Shown: positions 23,916-32,878 of the stretch, one piece after another
How the letters are laid out: each line of letters starts with the position of its first letter
Numbering within the stretch: position 1 is the stretch's first letter
Origin: Berkiella_A sp964633725
Lineage (GTDB): Bacteria; Pseudomonadota; Gammaproteobacteria; Berkiellales; Berkiellaceae
Length of the DNA: 64,000 bases
Reading direction: 5' to 3'
NCBI GenBank assembly: GCA_964633725.1
Contig: CAZWHY010000002.1
Location: 1-64,000 of the forward strand
Made by a program: the position numbers and the translations under genes
Notes under the pieces: generated by a model
What the model was told of the DNA's origin: nothing
Databases searched by the model: none
The model's input: the letters and a program-made list of their open reading frames with translations, nothing else

Positions 23916-24008
23916 ATGAGTAATACTTTATATAGTCTGGATTACAAGTGGCTCTGCTTTAGAAGTCAGGATAGCGCATTAGCCCAAGTAACAAGAATGT
24001 TTTTATGA
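23916..24008 (+). CDS. possible 30-residue leader peptide overlapping the oxygenase start
   Basis: ATG at 23916, with AGGCG about seven bases upstream, opens a 30-codon frame (MSNTLYSLDYKWLCFRSQ...). Its stop TGA overlaps the ATG of the oxygenase gene as ATGA. Such an overlap favours translational coupling. No family similarity is visible, and a chance frame cannot be excluded. Confidence 0.3.
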   Translation: MSNTLYSLDYKWLCFRSQDSALAQVTRMFL

Positions 24009-24634
24009 CAATAACAAATAGATGTGGTTTTGACGAATCCATGCTAGATGATATTGCCAATGGTTTGGTGCAAAGTGGCTATATTATTTTACCGAATGCA
24101 TTGGATAGTCATATTATTCGAGACTTGCAACAGCGCGCACAGAATTTGACCCCCACTGTTTGGCAAGAGGCTGGTATAGGGCGAGGTAGTGTTCATCAAA
24201 TAGCGAAGAGCATTCGTTCTGATAAAACTCATTGGCTCTCTGATGAGAATTTGGTAGAGGCAAAGTTTTTATCTTATTTAGAATCTTTACGCAAAGGGTT
24301 GAATCAACGTTTGTTTATGGGGTTGTTTGATTATGAGTGTCATTTTTCAAGTTATGCAAAGGGAGCCTATTATCAAAAGCATATTGATGCTCTGAAAGGG
24401 AAAAGCAACAGGGTGATTTCTATGGTGCTATATCTTAATTCAGATTGGCAGTCGTTAGATGGTGGCGAGCTTTTGCTTTATCACCCAGATCGGGAAAAAG
24501 AAATTATTCAACGTGTATTACCTCAGATGGGCACAGCCGTATTTTTTCTAAGCGAGAAATTTCCACATGAAGTGCTCAAGGCGAATCGCCAGCGCCTTAG
24601 TTTGGCAGCTTGGTTCAGGGTTGGTGGACATTAG
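24005..24634 (+). CDS. 2OG-Fe(II) oxygenase (prolyl-4-hydroxylase type)
   Basis: 209 residues. The jelly-roll fold of P4Hc-type dioxygenases is indicated by YYQKHIDALKG (iron ligands His and Asp), the distal His in FFLSEKFPHEVLK and the 2-oxoglutarate-binding Arg in RQRLSLAAWFR, plus the Leu-rich strand RVISMVLYLN and GGELLLY. This uses Fe(II), O2 and 2-oxoglutarate; substrate unknown. Size matches stand-alone bacterial members. It precedes the formaldehyde dehydrogenase gene by about 100 bases and is bridged to it by a small overlapping frame, so the two are probably co-transcribed. Hydroxylation/demethylation releasing formaldehyde would make the pairing sensible, which is speculation. Confidence 0.88.
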   Translation: MTITNRCGFDESMLDDIANGLVQSGYIILPNALDSHIIRDLQQRAQNLTPTVWQEAGIGRGSVHQIAKSIRSDKTHWLSDENLVEAKFLSYLESLRKGLNQRLFMGLFDYECHFSSYAKGAYYQKHIDALKGKSNRVISMVLYLNSDWQSLDGGELLLYHPDREKEIIQRVLPQMGTAVFFLSEKFPHEVLKANRQRLSLAAWFRVGGH

Positions 24635-24741
24635 TGATTTCAGTGCCTTGCCCAATGGAAAATCCAACGGCGAAAGTAGGAACTCAAGGGGTTTATGAGT
24701 TTAATTTATATAACGGTAACAGCAAGGACGAATATGTATGA
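24634..24741 (+). CDS. possible 35-residue ORF bridging oxygenase and frmA
   Basis: GTG at 24634 shares its G with the oxygenase stop (TAGTG), and its TGA overlaps the frmA ATG (TATGA). The frame (VISVPCPMENPTAKVGTQ...) exactly fills the gap. An internal ATG at 24655 is an alternative start. Overlap at both ends suggests coupling; no family recognised. Confidence 0.3.
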   Translation: MISVPCPMENPTAKVGTQGVYEFNLYNGNSKDEYV

Positions 24742-25847
24742 AAGTCAAAGCAGCAGTCGCATTTAAAGCTGGCCAGCCATTGTCTATTGAGACTGTCGAT
24801 TTACAAGGCCCACAAGCAGGTGAGGTTTTAGTGGAGATGAAAGCAACGGGGGTATGTCACACCGATGCTTTTACCTTAACAGGTGACGACCCAGAGGGTT
24901 TATTCCCGGTTATTTTAGGTCATGAAGGTGCAGGCATTGTGGTTGAAGTTGGTAAAAATGTCACAAGTTTAAAACCTGGGGATCATGTTATTCCACTCTA
25001 TACGCCAGAATGTCGGCAGTGTGAATATTGTTTGTCGCAAAAAACAAATTTGTGCCAAGCCATTCGGGAAACGCAAGGTCAGGGTGTCATGCCAGATGGC
25101 ACGTCGCGTTTCAGTTTGGGCGGTGAGAAAATACATCATTATATGGGAACTTCCACTTTTGCAAATTATAGTGTGATTCCAGAAATAGCGTTGGCCAAAA
25201 TTCGCAAAGATGCACCATTTGATAAAGTCTGCTACATCGGTTGTGGTGTCACAACGGGTATTGGCGCTGTGATTAACACGGCCAAAGTAACACCTGGTTC
25301 AAGCGTTGCTGTATTTGGCTTAGGGGGCATTGGGTTGAATGTGATTCAAGCGGCAAAAATGGTGGGGGCCACTCAAATTATTGGCATTGATATTAATCCT
25401 GAACGCAAATCTATTGCTGAAAAATTTGGTATGACAGATTTTGTCAATCCAACAGAGTTAAAACAAGATTTAGTGCCCTATTTGACTAGCCTTACCAAAG
25501 GTGGTGTGGATTATAGCTTTGAGTGTATTGGCAATGTTGACGTAATGCGTCAGGCCTTGGAGTGTTGTCATAAAGGTTGGGGGGTGAGTACAGTGATTGG
25601 TGTGGCTGGAGCTGGGCAGGAGATATCCACTAGGCCGTTTCAACTCGTCACAGGACGTGTTTGGCAGGGGAGCGCATTTGGCGGGGCGCGGGGACGTACA
25701 GATGTACCTAAAATTGTCGATTGGTATATGGAAGGCAAGATTAATATAGATGATCTCATTACCCATACAATGCCATTAGAAGATATTAATAAGGCTTTTG
25801 ATTTGATGCACGAAGGGAAGTCCATACGCTCTGTTGTGGTATTTTAA
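24738..25847 (+). CDS. frmA: S-(hydroxymethyl)glutathione dehydrogenase / class III alcohol dehydrogenase
   Basis: A 369-residue zinc-dependent enzyme that oxidises S-hydroxymethylglutathione (formaldehyde plus glutathione) with NAD, the main formaldehyde detoxification step. Catalytic zinc ligands are in GVCHTDAFTL and GHEGAGIV. The structural zinc site is the four-Cys loop CRQCEYCLSQKTNLC. The nucleotide fold GLGGIGLNVIQAAK and the class III signature near the C-terminus (FGGARGRTDVPKIVD) are intact. Length is typical. No esterase frmB gene follows. The start is fixed by high N-terminal similarity (MKVKAAVAFKAGQPL). Confidence 0.96.
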   Translation: MKVKAAVAFKAGQPLSIETVDLQGPQAGEVLVEMKATGVCHTDAFTLTGDDPEGLFPVILGHEGAGIVVEVGKNVTSLKPGDHVIPLYTPECRQCEYCLSQKTNLCQAIRETQGQGVMPDGTSRFSLGGEKIHHYMGTSTFANYSVIPEIALAKIRKDAPFDKVCYIGCGVTTGIGAVINTAKVTPGSSVAVFGLGGIGLNVIQAAKMVGATQIIGIDINPERKSIAEKFGMTDFVNPTELKQDLVPYLTSLTKGGVDYSFECIGNVDVMRQALECCHKGWGVSTVIGVAGAGQEISTRPFQLVTGRVWQGSAFGGARGRTDVPKIVDWYMEGKINIDDLITHTMPLEDINKAFDLMHEGKSIRSVVVF

Positions 25848-25854
25848 ATTGGCT

Positions 25855-26014
25855 TATAGCGCTTCCTATAAGGGTTGGGCTAATTTTACAAAGAATAAAC
25901 TTTGATGTCACGACACAAAAATTAATATTTTCTTATTGTAAATGTGATTTTTGTAACAAAGACGGCGAAGCTTATTCAATGTAAAATGGTTCTACCTTTG
26001 TAGGAAGCGCTATA
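25855..26014. mobile_element. MITE-like element with 14-bp perfect terminal inverted repeats
   Basis: TATAGCGCTTCCTA (25855-25868) and its exact complement TAGGAAGCGCTATA (26001-26014) bound 160 bases without a reading frame. Size, position between convergent genes and perfect ends suit a miniature inverted-repeat element; a bidirectional terminator region is the alternative. I see no second copy in the window. Confidence 0.5.
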
Positions 26015-26080
26015 TATTGTGTGTTCTTCTTTTCAGAACACACAGAGGAATGTTGCTATGAGCTATGGTCTATTTAGTGT

Positions 26081-28645
26081 TTAAACAAAAGCTTTTTTTC
26101 GGTCACGCAATTCAGGTTCTGGCTCTATAGGCACTTCACTTTGAGCGAATAAATCTTTTTGTTGTTCACTGATATTATCCAAAATAGCTTGTTGTTGGGC
26201 TTGAGTGCTGGGGTTTAAGATCTCTGAATTAAATTCTTGTATCACGCACTGTTCATATATCTCTTCCGCTTCCTCTTGAGAGAGAGATTGATGAGCGTTG
26301 CCATCAAGGGTTTGTTGCACTTGGGCGCTCCAGTCTTCTCTAATGGTTTGCAGGTAGAGATCTTGCATCGTAGTTCGTATGTTGGTGAATCGATCATTTA
26401 AGCCAGAAGATTTTAGAACAATATCACCTTGTTGTTGAGAAAAAGTTTTACTATAAAGATTTTCAATCATCACTTTTCGCTCAGGGATATCTGCTATAGA
26501 GTTTATTTTTTCGATTAAGCTTGCACGTTGGTTCGGATCATTCATCATTTCAGTTAATTCACATTGTTGGACTTTTTCCTCAGTATTGATCACGATAACC
26601 ACTTGTTCTGGGTCAGTGTTGATATCAGGTAAATCTGTTTGGAGTTGTTCTAGCTGTTTCACAAGCTCATCTGATATATCAATGGTTTGACGTCTGCGAT
26701 GATGTATACGTTGTTCCATATCAAGCCCCTCAATGTCCATATCTACTGATGAGGCATCTATAGATTGTGGATTATTCACCACAGTTTGAATATGTTGTAT
26801 TTTATTTTTTAACTCTGACTTATCAGTTTTTCCACCAAAGAATTTAATAACACCACTAAAGGCATTAGAGAGTACGCCGCCAAATGTACTGGGGGGCGTT
26901 GTTTTAGCGATGGTTTCGTTCTCAAGATTGGAAAATTTTTCATCTATAATACTTTGATTGTTTTGATCTTCTTGCTTGAGCAAACTCATGTCTTCTTGTA
27001 GGGTATCGAGATAAAGTTTTTGTAGTGTTTTAAGTGTTTTTTGCTTTTTGCTTGAGGTTTCTATCCCGAAGAATTTAGCGGCACCACTGGGTTTTTTGAA
27101 GTTTGTATTGTCTGCCAGTACCATATCATACATTTTTTGAATCACTTCACGTTTTGCACGCAAATTGGTGATCCAGCCTAAGCCAACTTGTGGGTTATTC
27201 ACTTGTCGTAAGTCGTTGTTTTCAATGAACTGATAAAAGTGCTCCGCACGCTTAGTATTCGCCATATGATAAAGGTTGTCGACAGCATCAGGAGAGGCAA
27301 TACTATTTCGCAACGCATCTATGCCAATTTCTGGTAAATTTTTCGCCTCATCAGATTCGATTAGATCTTTAGCAGATTGTTTAATCAGGGCGATTAAATG
27401 GTTTTGGTCAATGTCTTTCCCAGGAAGGGTCGCATCGTTTATTTTCTCAACTTCAAGGTTGATGCGATTTTCCATGGCTTGTAGTTTATCTCTATATTCT
27501 GACAATTGTGCCAGCGTATCTTGTCCTGCTTGCCCTAAATATGACACTTCTTTTGATTTGCCATATTTTGTAATTTCTTTGTCTAAAATAGCAATAGCAT
27601 TAATTAATCTCATGCCATCTTTCACATTGGTTTTTGCAATCTTAATGGATGAATCTACATTGCCTTGTAGTTTTGTTGATAACTGTTGCTGCACTTCATG
27701 GTAAATATTATCAACAGAGGATTGCCCTGTTTCTATTTTACGCATATTTTTATTCAGTTGTTGTAAGAAATCTTGTACCCGGAACTCTCGCATCATATAC
27801 TGATTGTCTGTCTCTTCTGGCCCTCGTTCTAAGAAAGTACATTTAGAAAATAATTTAAAGCGATAAGCCTGTAGCATTTGTTGTTGTAAATCTGCCATCT
27901 TAGCATCCACGACCTGTGGCCAATCATTTTCTTTTAGGCGTGTATCTTTGTACTCTTGAAGAAATGCTTCTTTGCTTTCAATGCCTGAGGCTTTTAGGAT
28001 TTTTTCGTCACTGATGCCATTTTCAGTTGGGTGTTCTTTTACATATAAACTACGAAGCATATTTAACTCTGACTTCATATAATCATTGGCGCATAAATCC
28101 ATTATTTGCGCGTCATTGTTTGATCTGAAATCTGTCCAATGTTGAGTCCATTCTGGATTATCGGTTAAGTCTTTTGATATTTGCTGGAATCTTTTATGTA
28201 AGCCTTCTACTTTGTCTTTTGTCCAAGGGGGCGCCAAAATGCCTTTGTCATGCAAATCTTGTGTGACCTCTCTAATGCTCAGCGCTTGAGCGCCAAAATG
28301 CTCAATGGGCGGTTGGATATGGCTGTTATGGGAAAAGTATCGTAGCCTATCACCCTCTTTTTCTGAGTTGAGATTTAAGCCTTCATGTTTGTGAGCTTGG
28401 CCTATGATTTTGATCCAGTCCATGGTGCTGCTGGGTAATGTCTTATCATTTCCCAATACGCTCTGTATGGTTGGTGTTGGGCCATATTCTTGTTTAACCT
28501 GTTCTCTAAAGCCTTCGCCTCTTTTGGTTATTTCCGACTCTACTGCTTTTGTATGCTGAAATTTAAAATAGTCATCCCATTCTTCTTCTGAGAGTTCTGT
28601 CCAGTTGATTTTGCTCTTCATATCTTTTGCCCAATCTCTAGCCAT
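26081..28645 (-). CDS. large coiled-coil protein, candidate effector
   Basis: 854 residues from the ATG at 28645 (a GTG at 28684 is in frame but has no ribosome-binding site, while GGGGA precedes the ATG). The sequence is helical and polar throughout, with coiled-coil segments around 330-450 (KEITKYGKSKEVSYLGQ, YRDKLQAMENRINLEVEK) and repeated Gln-rich pieces. Two segments share a GAAKFFGI/GVIKFFGG-like motif. No transmembrane part, no recognised catalytic motif. The acidic C-terminus (IEPEPELRDRKKAFV) ends with a charged tail often seen in type IV effector signals. Unknown function; the second large gene of the cluster follows upstream. Confidence 0.6.
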   Translation of the reverse strand: MARDWAKDMKSKINWTELSEEEWDDYFKFQHTKAVESEITKRGEGFREQVKQEYGPTPTIQSVLGNDKTLPSSTMDWIKIIGQAHKHEGLNLNSEKEGDRLRYFSHNSHIQPPIEHFGAQALSIREVTQDLHDKGILAPPWTKDKVEGLHKRFQQISKDLTDNPEWTQHWTDFRSNNDAQIMDLCANDYMKSELNMLRSLYVKEHPTENGISDEKILKASGIESKEAFLQEYKDTRLKENDWPQVVDAKMADLQQQMLQAYRFKLFSKCTFLERGPEETDNQYMMREFRVQDFLQQLNKNMRKIETGQSSVDNIYHEVQQQLSTKLQGNVDSSIKIAKTNVKDGMRLINAIAILDKEITKYGKSKEVSYLGQAGQDTLAQLSEYRDKLQAMENRINLEVEKINDATLPGKDIDQNHLIALIKQSAKDLIESDEAKNLPEIGIDALRNSIASPDAVDNLYHMANTKRAEHFYQFIENNDLRQVNNPQVGLGWITNLRAKREVIQKMYDMVLADNTNFKKPSGAAKFFGIETSSKKQKTLKTLQKLYLDTLQEDMSLLKQEDQNNQSIIDEKFSNLENETIAKTTPPSTFGGVLSNAFSGVIKFFGGKTDKSELKNKIQHIQTVVNNPQSIDASSVDMDIEGLDMEQRIHHRRRQTIDISDELVKQLEQLQTDLPDINTDPEQVVIVINTEEKVQQCELTEMMNDPNQRASLIEKINSIADIPERKVMIENLYSKTFSQQQGDIVLKSSGLNDRFTNIRTTMQDLYLQTIREDWSAQVQQTLDGNAHQSLSQEEAEEIYEQCVIQEFNSEILNPSTQAQQQAILDNISEQQKDLFAQSEVPIEPEPELRDRKKAFV

Positions 28646-28802
28646 GGCTGTATTTCCCCATATAAATAAAAACACACTAATCACTTAGAGGATCAGTATA
28701 GGCAGATAGTTCCTGTATTTTTATCCAGATTTATAAAAAAACTGAAAAAAACTGAAAATAACCAGGCATATGATTAGAAATAGGTCATCTATCAGAGCAG
28801 TT

Positions 28803-30608
28803 TCACCAATTAAAAGGCCAATAGTATCTGCTCTGTAATTCAGTATGTGGTGCTGGAGTTGCAGCATGTCGATGGTGAAGTTGGTTTCTGTTAAACCCTG
28901 GAATAATAGCGGAAGGGGTTTTTTGCATAACCAAAAATCCATTAAAATCATCAACATCCTTTGGTTCCTCTATTTCTTCTACCTCCTTTTCCCCATTATT
29001 TTCTGCTACTTGGTCTGTTTTTGACATACTCTTCAGGTTATGTGGTTTTTCATCTGAATCGGGGAGCAGCTCAATAAAGCTATCTACTATCACACCGGAT
29101 GAACTTGGCGAAACCTCATGAAAATCACCCATGATTTTTAGCATTTCTGCACTGGGTGGGGTGTGCGTAATATCATGGAAATCATTCAAGATCTCTTCTG
29201 CTTTTTTTTGTGGTGGTTCTAGGTAGTCTTCTATAACTCGTTGTTCTGCTGGCTTATGAGTATAGCATTTGACTCTGGCTGGGCGGTCTGCGTTAAGATC
29301 GTCTGAAATGGCATGCTTTATTAGGCGTTTAGCATTTTCTACTAACGCCATAGTTGTTTCAATATTGTTGGTCATAATACTGACGATGACGCGAGTATGA
29401 TTTTTGGGTGGCAATAATGGCAACCATTGATAAAAAAATAGAAAATTTGCAACCAAGTCTGGATGTTCTGTGACAAACTGTATAGTGTCTAGTTTGTTGC
29501 TTATAGCCTGATGGTTTTTTCTTAATAACATATTCAAGGGCGGGAATTTCACAAGCTCTTTGGGTGTTTTGCCAAAGCTTGGGTAGAGGGCAATGTTTCT
29601 TAATCTTAATTTTTGCGTGATGTCTGAGATTTTACCGAGTAAATTGTTATCATTTGGTTTTAAAGAAGCAATATAGGATTTGCCAAGTTCTTGGCCTTGA
29701 TTCACTATCCAGCGTATGGGTTTGGAAATATCTTTAGGCGTCTCATCTGAGATTAAGTTAGTCTCGAATTGTAGATTGTGTGAATGAAAAATCATAAATG
29801 GGTATAGCGTATTAAAGATGGCATCTTGCATGAAAAACCCTGATACACCTGTATAATATGTCACAATTGCATTCGCAACAGCCGTGCTGGCAACAACGGC
29901 CATACCCATGCCATAATGCCCTGCATTACGTGTGGCACAGTATTCAATGCGATGGTCATGACAAAGCCCGGATATATTACCTTCGTTTAAGGCTTCTCCC
30001 CAGGCTAAAGGTTTTAGCGTATAACGAATAACAGGCCCTACATAAGGTATACATTCTAATGGGGTAAAAACAGCCATTTTGGTTAAATAATAAATAGGAC
30101 TCATGATTTGTGCTTTGAGATGTTGGGATTCTTTGCATGAGCAGCTTAATTCTATCCCGGTAGGGGCTTGTGGGAGTGTTGTGCTGCCTGCGTTGATATT
30201 ATTAAAAATATTAACCGCATAAGCATTGATTAAAGCTCGGGTAAAAACCGCACTGGCAAACAAATCCACATAGAAAATATAATCACCACAAGTGCTTTCT
30301 AAGATATTTTCGATTTGATAACGTAAAAAACCATGGTAGCTGACAACAGGTAAAACATAATAAAGTAAATTGTATTCTAATATGTGAGCTGCTAATTTTC
30401 GGGATGGCTTGTGAAATATCATTTTAGATGCGGTTAGGGGAAAGGTAGAAATAGTCTTAACACCCTCAATAAATTGCATGGCATGAAAGTTAACCGTCTC
30501 GTTTGACAACGCGGTATTAACAGACCAGTGACAAAATCTGCTAATGCCTTCAGAGACGTCTATAGCAATATTGGCCGTTCTATGCCAGTAATATTGAAGA
30601 AGATTCAT
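28803..30608 (-). CDS. multi-pass membrane protein with long cytosolic tail, unknown
   Basis: 601 residues; AGGGAG lies five bases before the ATG. Hydrophobic segments at about 80-100 (YNLLYYVLPVVSYHG), 115-135, 185-205 (LECIPYVGPVIRYTL) and 235-270 suggest several membrane passes in the N-terminal half. A CSCKESQH and a CHDHRIEYCATRNAGHYGMG region hold Cys/His clusters. The C-terminal 230 residues are soluble, with an acidic stretch (NNGEKEVEEIEEPKDVDD). No family recognised. The arrangement next to CysZ and another large unknown suggests a lineage-specific operon. Confidence 0.6.
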   Translation of the reverse strand: MNLLQYYWHRTANIAIDVSEGISRFCHWSVNTALSNETVNFHAMQFIEGVKTISTFPLTASKMIFHKPSRKLAAHILEYNLLYYVLPVVSYHGFLRYQIENILESTCGDYIFYVDLFASAVFTRALINAYAVNIFNNINAGSTTLPQAPTGIELSCSCKESQHLKAQIMSPIYYLTKMAVFTPLECIPYVGPVIRYTLKPLAWGEALNEGNISGLCHDHRIEYCATRNAGHYGMGMAVVASTAVANAIVTYYTGVSGFFMQDAIFNTLYPFMIFHSHNLQFETNLISDETPKDISKPIRWIVNQGQELGKSYIASLKPNDNNLLGKISDITQKLRLRNIALYPSFGKTPKELVKFPPLNMLLRKNHQAISNKLDTIQFVTEHPDLVANFLFFYQWLPLLPPKNHTRVIVSIMTNNIETTMALVENAKRLIKHAISDDLNADRPARVKCYTHKPAEQRVIEDYLEPPQKKAEEILNDFHDITHTPPSAEMLKIMGDFHEVSPSSSGVIVDSFIELLPDSDEKPHNLKSMSKTDQVAENNGEKEVEEIEEPKDVDDFNGFLVMQKTPSAIIPGFNRNQLHHRHAATPAPHTELQSRYYWPFNW

Positions 30609-30650
30609 CTTAACTCCCTAATATCCTTGAAGAGGAACGCTGGTAAAATA

Positions 30651-31481
30651 TTATTTTTTTACCACCTCGGCAAAATGGTCATTCCAGAGCTTTGTTGCGG
30701 CAATTGTCGCAACGGGTAGAATAATAAAATTTACGCCTGGTACTAAAGTTAAACTAAATACGGTAATACCAAAACCATAACTAAGCATTTTATGTTTCTT
30801 GATACGTTTGTTTAACTCTTTTACTTTAATAGATCTATTGTCTGCCGCAAAGTCTAAATATTGAAAAGCGAGCATCCAGGCACCAAATAAATATAAAATA
30901 CCAGTGGAAATAATATTGGCCACAGGAATAAAATACAATATAAAACATAATAAGCCAATCATTATCAACCGGGGAAGGTAATATAACCATTTATGTATTT
31001 CGCGTAAGACAGAATGCGTAATTAATCTGAGAGTGGATATGGGCTTTGCTTCAAATTGATTAATATTTTTATCAATGCTTTCGCATAGTAAGCCATTAAA
31101 AGGAGAGGCAATCAAATTGGCGGTCAGAGAACCAAATATAGAAAACAAAAAAGCAAATAAAGCGAACCAAATAATGCCCAATAGCCACTTTAAGCCAGAG
31201 AGTGCCCAGTTGATAAAACTTTCTAGCCAGGACAGCCAACCTGGCAGTGATGCTGGTTGCAAAAATTCATCTAACTTGCTTGAGCTGGCATCATAGCCCC
31301 ACCAAAAAAACGCAATAAAAACACCAACATTAATGCAAATAGGAATAAGAACAAATTTTCTCGCGGCAGGATGAAAGAGATATCTAAAGCCAAAGAAAAT
31401 ATAACTTGCCCCAATAAGAAATTGTTTTATATTCAAATGTAGACTCACAGTATTATTTTTTAAAGCGAATATTTTCATCAT
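30651..31481 (-). CDS. cysZ: CysZ/EI24-family membrane protein
   Basis: 276 residues with four or more membrane segments typical of CysZ (sulfate uptake) proteins: FGFRYLFHPAARKFVLIPI at the N-terminus, the glycine-rich hairpin around LIASPFNGLLCE, and LIMIGLLCFILYFIPVAN then GAWMLAFQYLDF. This last conserved EYLDYPxxN-like block is AFQYLDFAADNR here. It would import sulfate for cysteine synthesis, although paralogues of unknown cargo exist. An alternative start 15 codons downstream is possible. Located 42 bases upstream of the 601-residue membrane protein gene, same strand. Confidence 0.85.
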   Translation of the reverse strand: MMKIFALKNNTVSLHLNIKQFLIGASYIFFGFRYLFHPAARKFVLIPICINVGVFIAFFWWGYDASSSKLDEFLQPASLPGWLSWLESFINWALSGLKWLLGIIWFALFAFLFSIFGSLTANLIASPFNGLLCESIDKNINQFEAKPISTLRLITHSVLREIHKWLYYLPRLIMIGLLCFILYFIPVANIISTGILYLFGAWMLAFQYLDFAADNRSIKVKELNKRIKKHKMLSYGFGITVFSLTLVPGVNFIILPVATIAATKLWNDHFAEVVKK

Positions 31482-31547
31482 AACGGCTTTTGTGCGCGTT
31501 TTCGACAGTAAAATCCTTTACTATTAATTTGTGTAGGAATAACATGA

Positions 31548-32816
31548 GTGTCAGTTTGTTTGAATGTTAACTTTTCAGGATTTATAGTGACATATTTTAG
31601 AATCAATTCAAATAGAATGCTTTTAAGTGAAGCCAGCACTGATGCAGATAATGGCGAGCAAGATTATAGAATAGAAGACGAATTTTTTGGCGGAGCAGAA
31701 TTAAAGGGGCTTCGAGGCACCCAAGAAGACAGAATGGTTGCGCATCAATTCTCAGTGCTTCAGGGAGAGGCTTATAAAGCCTTAGAAGCTCCTAAGAAAC
31801 AATGGCTAATCCAAGATACCTTTAAAGCGCTCACAACGGATATTGCTGAGAATCAATTGCCTGATGGCTCTACAGTCATTAGCGCCTGGATAGAGCCTGA
31901 AACGAATACAGTTTGGTCTGCAAGCTTAGGTGATTCTGAAGTCTTTGCTGTTATTTTAGACAAAGATGGCCTGCCAAAATCAGTAGGTTCACTCAATGAT
32001 TTGCATAACCCAAATGATCGCCAAGAAATAGAGCGGCTGACTGCATTTGCAAAAACAAAAAATAAAACATTACAAGATATTGTGGGAAAAGACCGCCGTG
32101 GAACAACTCGCTTACGTGGGAAGGGTCTAGCGGTTAGTCGTTCTTTAGGAGATATTCATTCTGAAGCATGTGGCTTGTCTCATGAGCCTAGTATCAAAAA
32201 ACACGAGTTTGGACATTTAGAAGCGGGTGAAAAATTATTTATTATCGTAGCCTGCGACGGATTAACCGAACACAATCGTAAAAGCACATTAGATTGTTTA
32301 TCAAAAGCGGATATTGGCCTGTTAGTCTCAAAAAATCAAGAGAAGTCGTTTGGGGAAATTGCTGAAATTTTAGCAACGGCAGCAAATGTAAGAGGCTCAA
32401 GAGATAATATTTCTGTTCAAGTGACAGAGGTTACGAGTGAGGCTCTAAAAAACAGCCCGCCATTTATGCTGGCTGTTTTTGATGGACATGGTGGGCAAAA
32501 AACGGCACAGCTTGCAAAAGAAAATTTTACTAAAACTTACCTAAGAGCATTGGCAAAATACGAGCCTGAAATACTAAATGCCCCTCCATTTGTGACGCTA
32601 TCGCTTTCTTCAACACAAGAGCTTGATTATAGCTCAGATGATGCTTCAACCGAAGATGAAGATAATCTGCTTGAAAAATCTAATGCCGCAACTGTTTTAT
32701 CTGCATTTGGGATGTATCAAGAGAAGATAGATATGGCAAAAAAATCAACTAAGATGGAAGGGAAAGAGCCTGAGCCTCGTCGGTCGGATAGGATTAAAGG
32801 TAAGCAAACAGTATAG
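31548..32816 (+). CDS. PP2C-type Ser/Thr phosphatase with a circularly rearranged core
   Basis: 422 residues. PP2C metal and phosphate motifs occur in an unusual order. RGTQED (56-61), GSTVISAW (107-114), ASLGDSEVF (125-133), AVSRSLGD (195-202), VACDGLTE (234-241) and GSRDNISVQV (283-292) come in the normal sequence. The DGHGG motif (LAVFDGHGGQ, 308-317), normally about 20 residues after the RxxxED motif, follows the last motif instead. All metal-binding Asp appear to be present, so a permuted active fold is possible. A Ser/Asp-acidic linker (351-375) and basic C-terminus (RRSDRIKGKQ) follow. GTG start chosen because AGGAA precedes it; the ATG at 31617 is an alternative. Candidate effector. 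Confidence 0.8.
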   Translation: MSVCLNVNFSGFIVTYFRINSNRMLLSEASTDADNGEQDYRIEDEFFGGAELKGLRGTQEDRMVAHQFSVLQGEAYKALEAPKKQWLIQDTFKALTTDIAENQLPDGSTVISAWIEPETNTVWSASLGDSEVFAVILDKDGLPKSVGSLNDLHNPNDRQEIERLTAFAKTKNKTLQDIVGKDRRGTTRLRGKGLAVSRSLGDIHSEACGLSHEPSIKKHEFGHLEAGEKLFIIVACDGLTEHNRKSTLDCLSKADIGLLVSKNQEKSFGEIAEILATAANVRGSRDNISVQVTEVTSEALKNSPPFMLAVFDGHGGQKTAQLAKENFTKTYLRALAKYEPEILNAPPFVTLSLSSTQELDYSSDDASTEDEDNLLEKSNAATVLSAFGMYQEKIDMAKKSTKMEGKEPEPRRSDRIKGKQTV

Positions 32817-32828
32817 GCAGGTAGGGAT

Positions 32829-32861
32829 AAAAAAGCCCAACAGAGTTGGGCTTTTCTATTT
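32829..32861. terminator. rho-independent terminator
   Basis: A-run, GCCCAAC, AGA, GTTGGGC, TTTTCTATTT. The stem has seven perfect pairs. Being flanked by A and T runs it can serve both the phosphatase gene and the convergent gene at 32879. Confidence 0.9.
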
Positions 32862-32878
32862 GTAAGGGATATAGTCTG

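Noticed and set aside
28721..28957. 78-codon minus-strand frame beside the 601-residue protein gene
   Set aside because: Mostly overlaps the longer gene in another frame; no independent ribosome-binding site.
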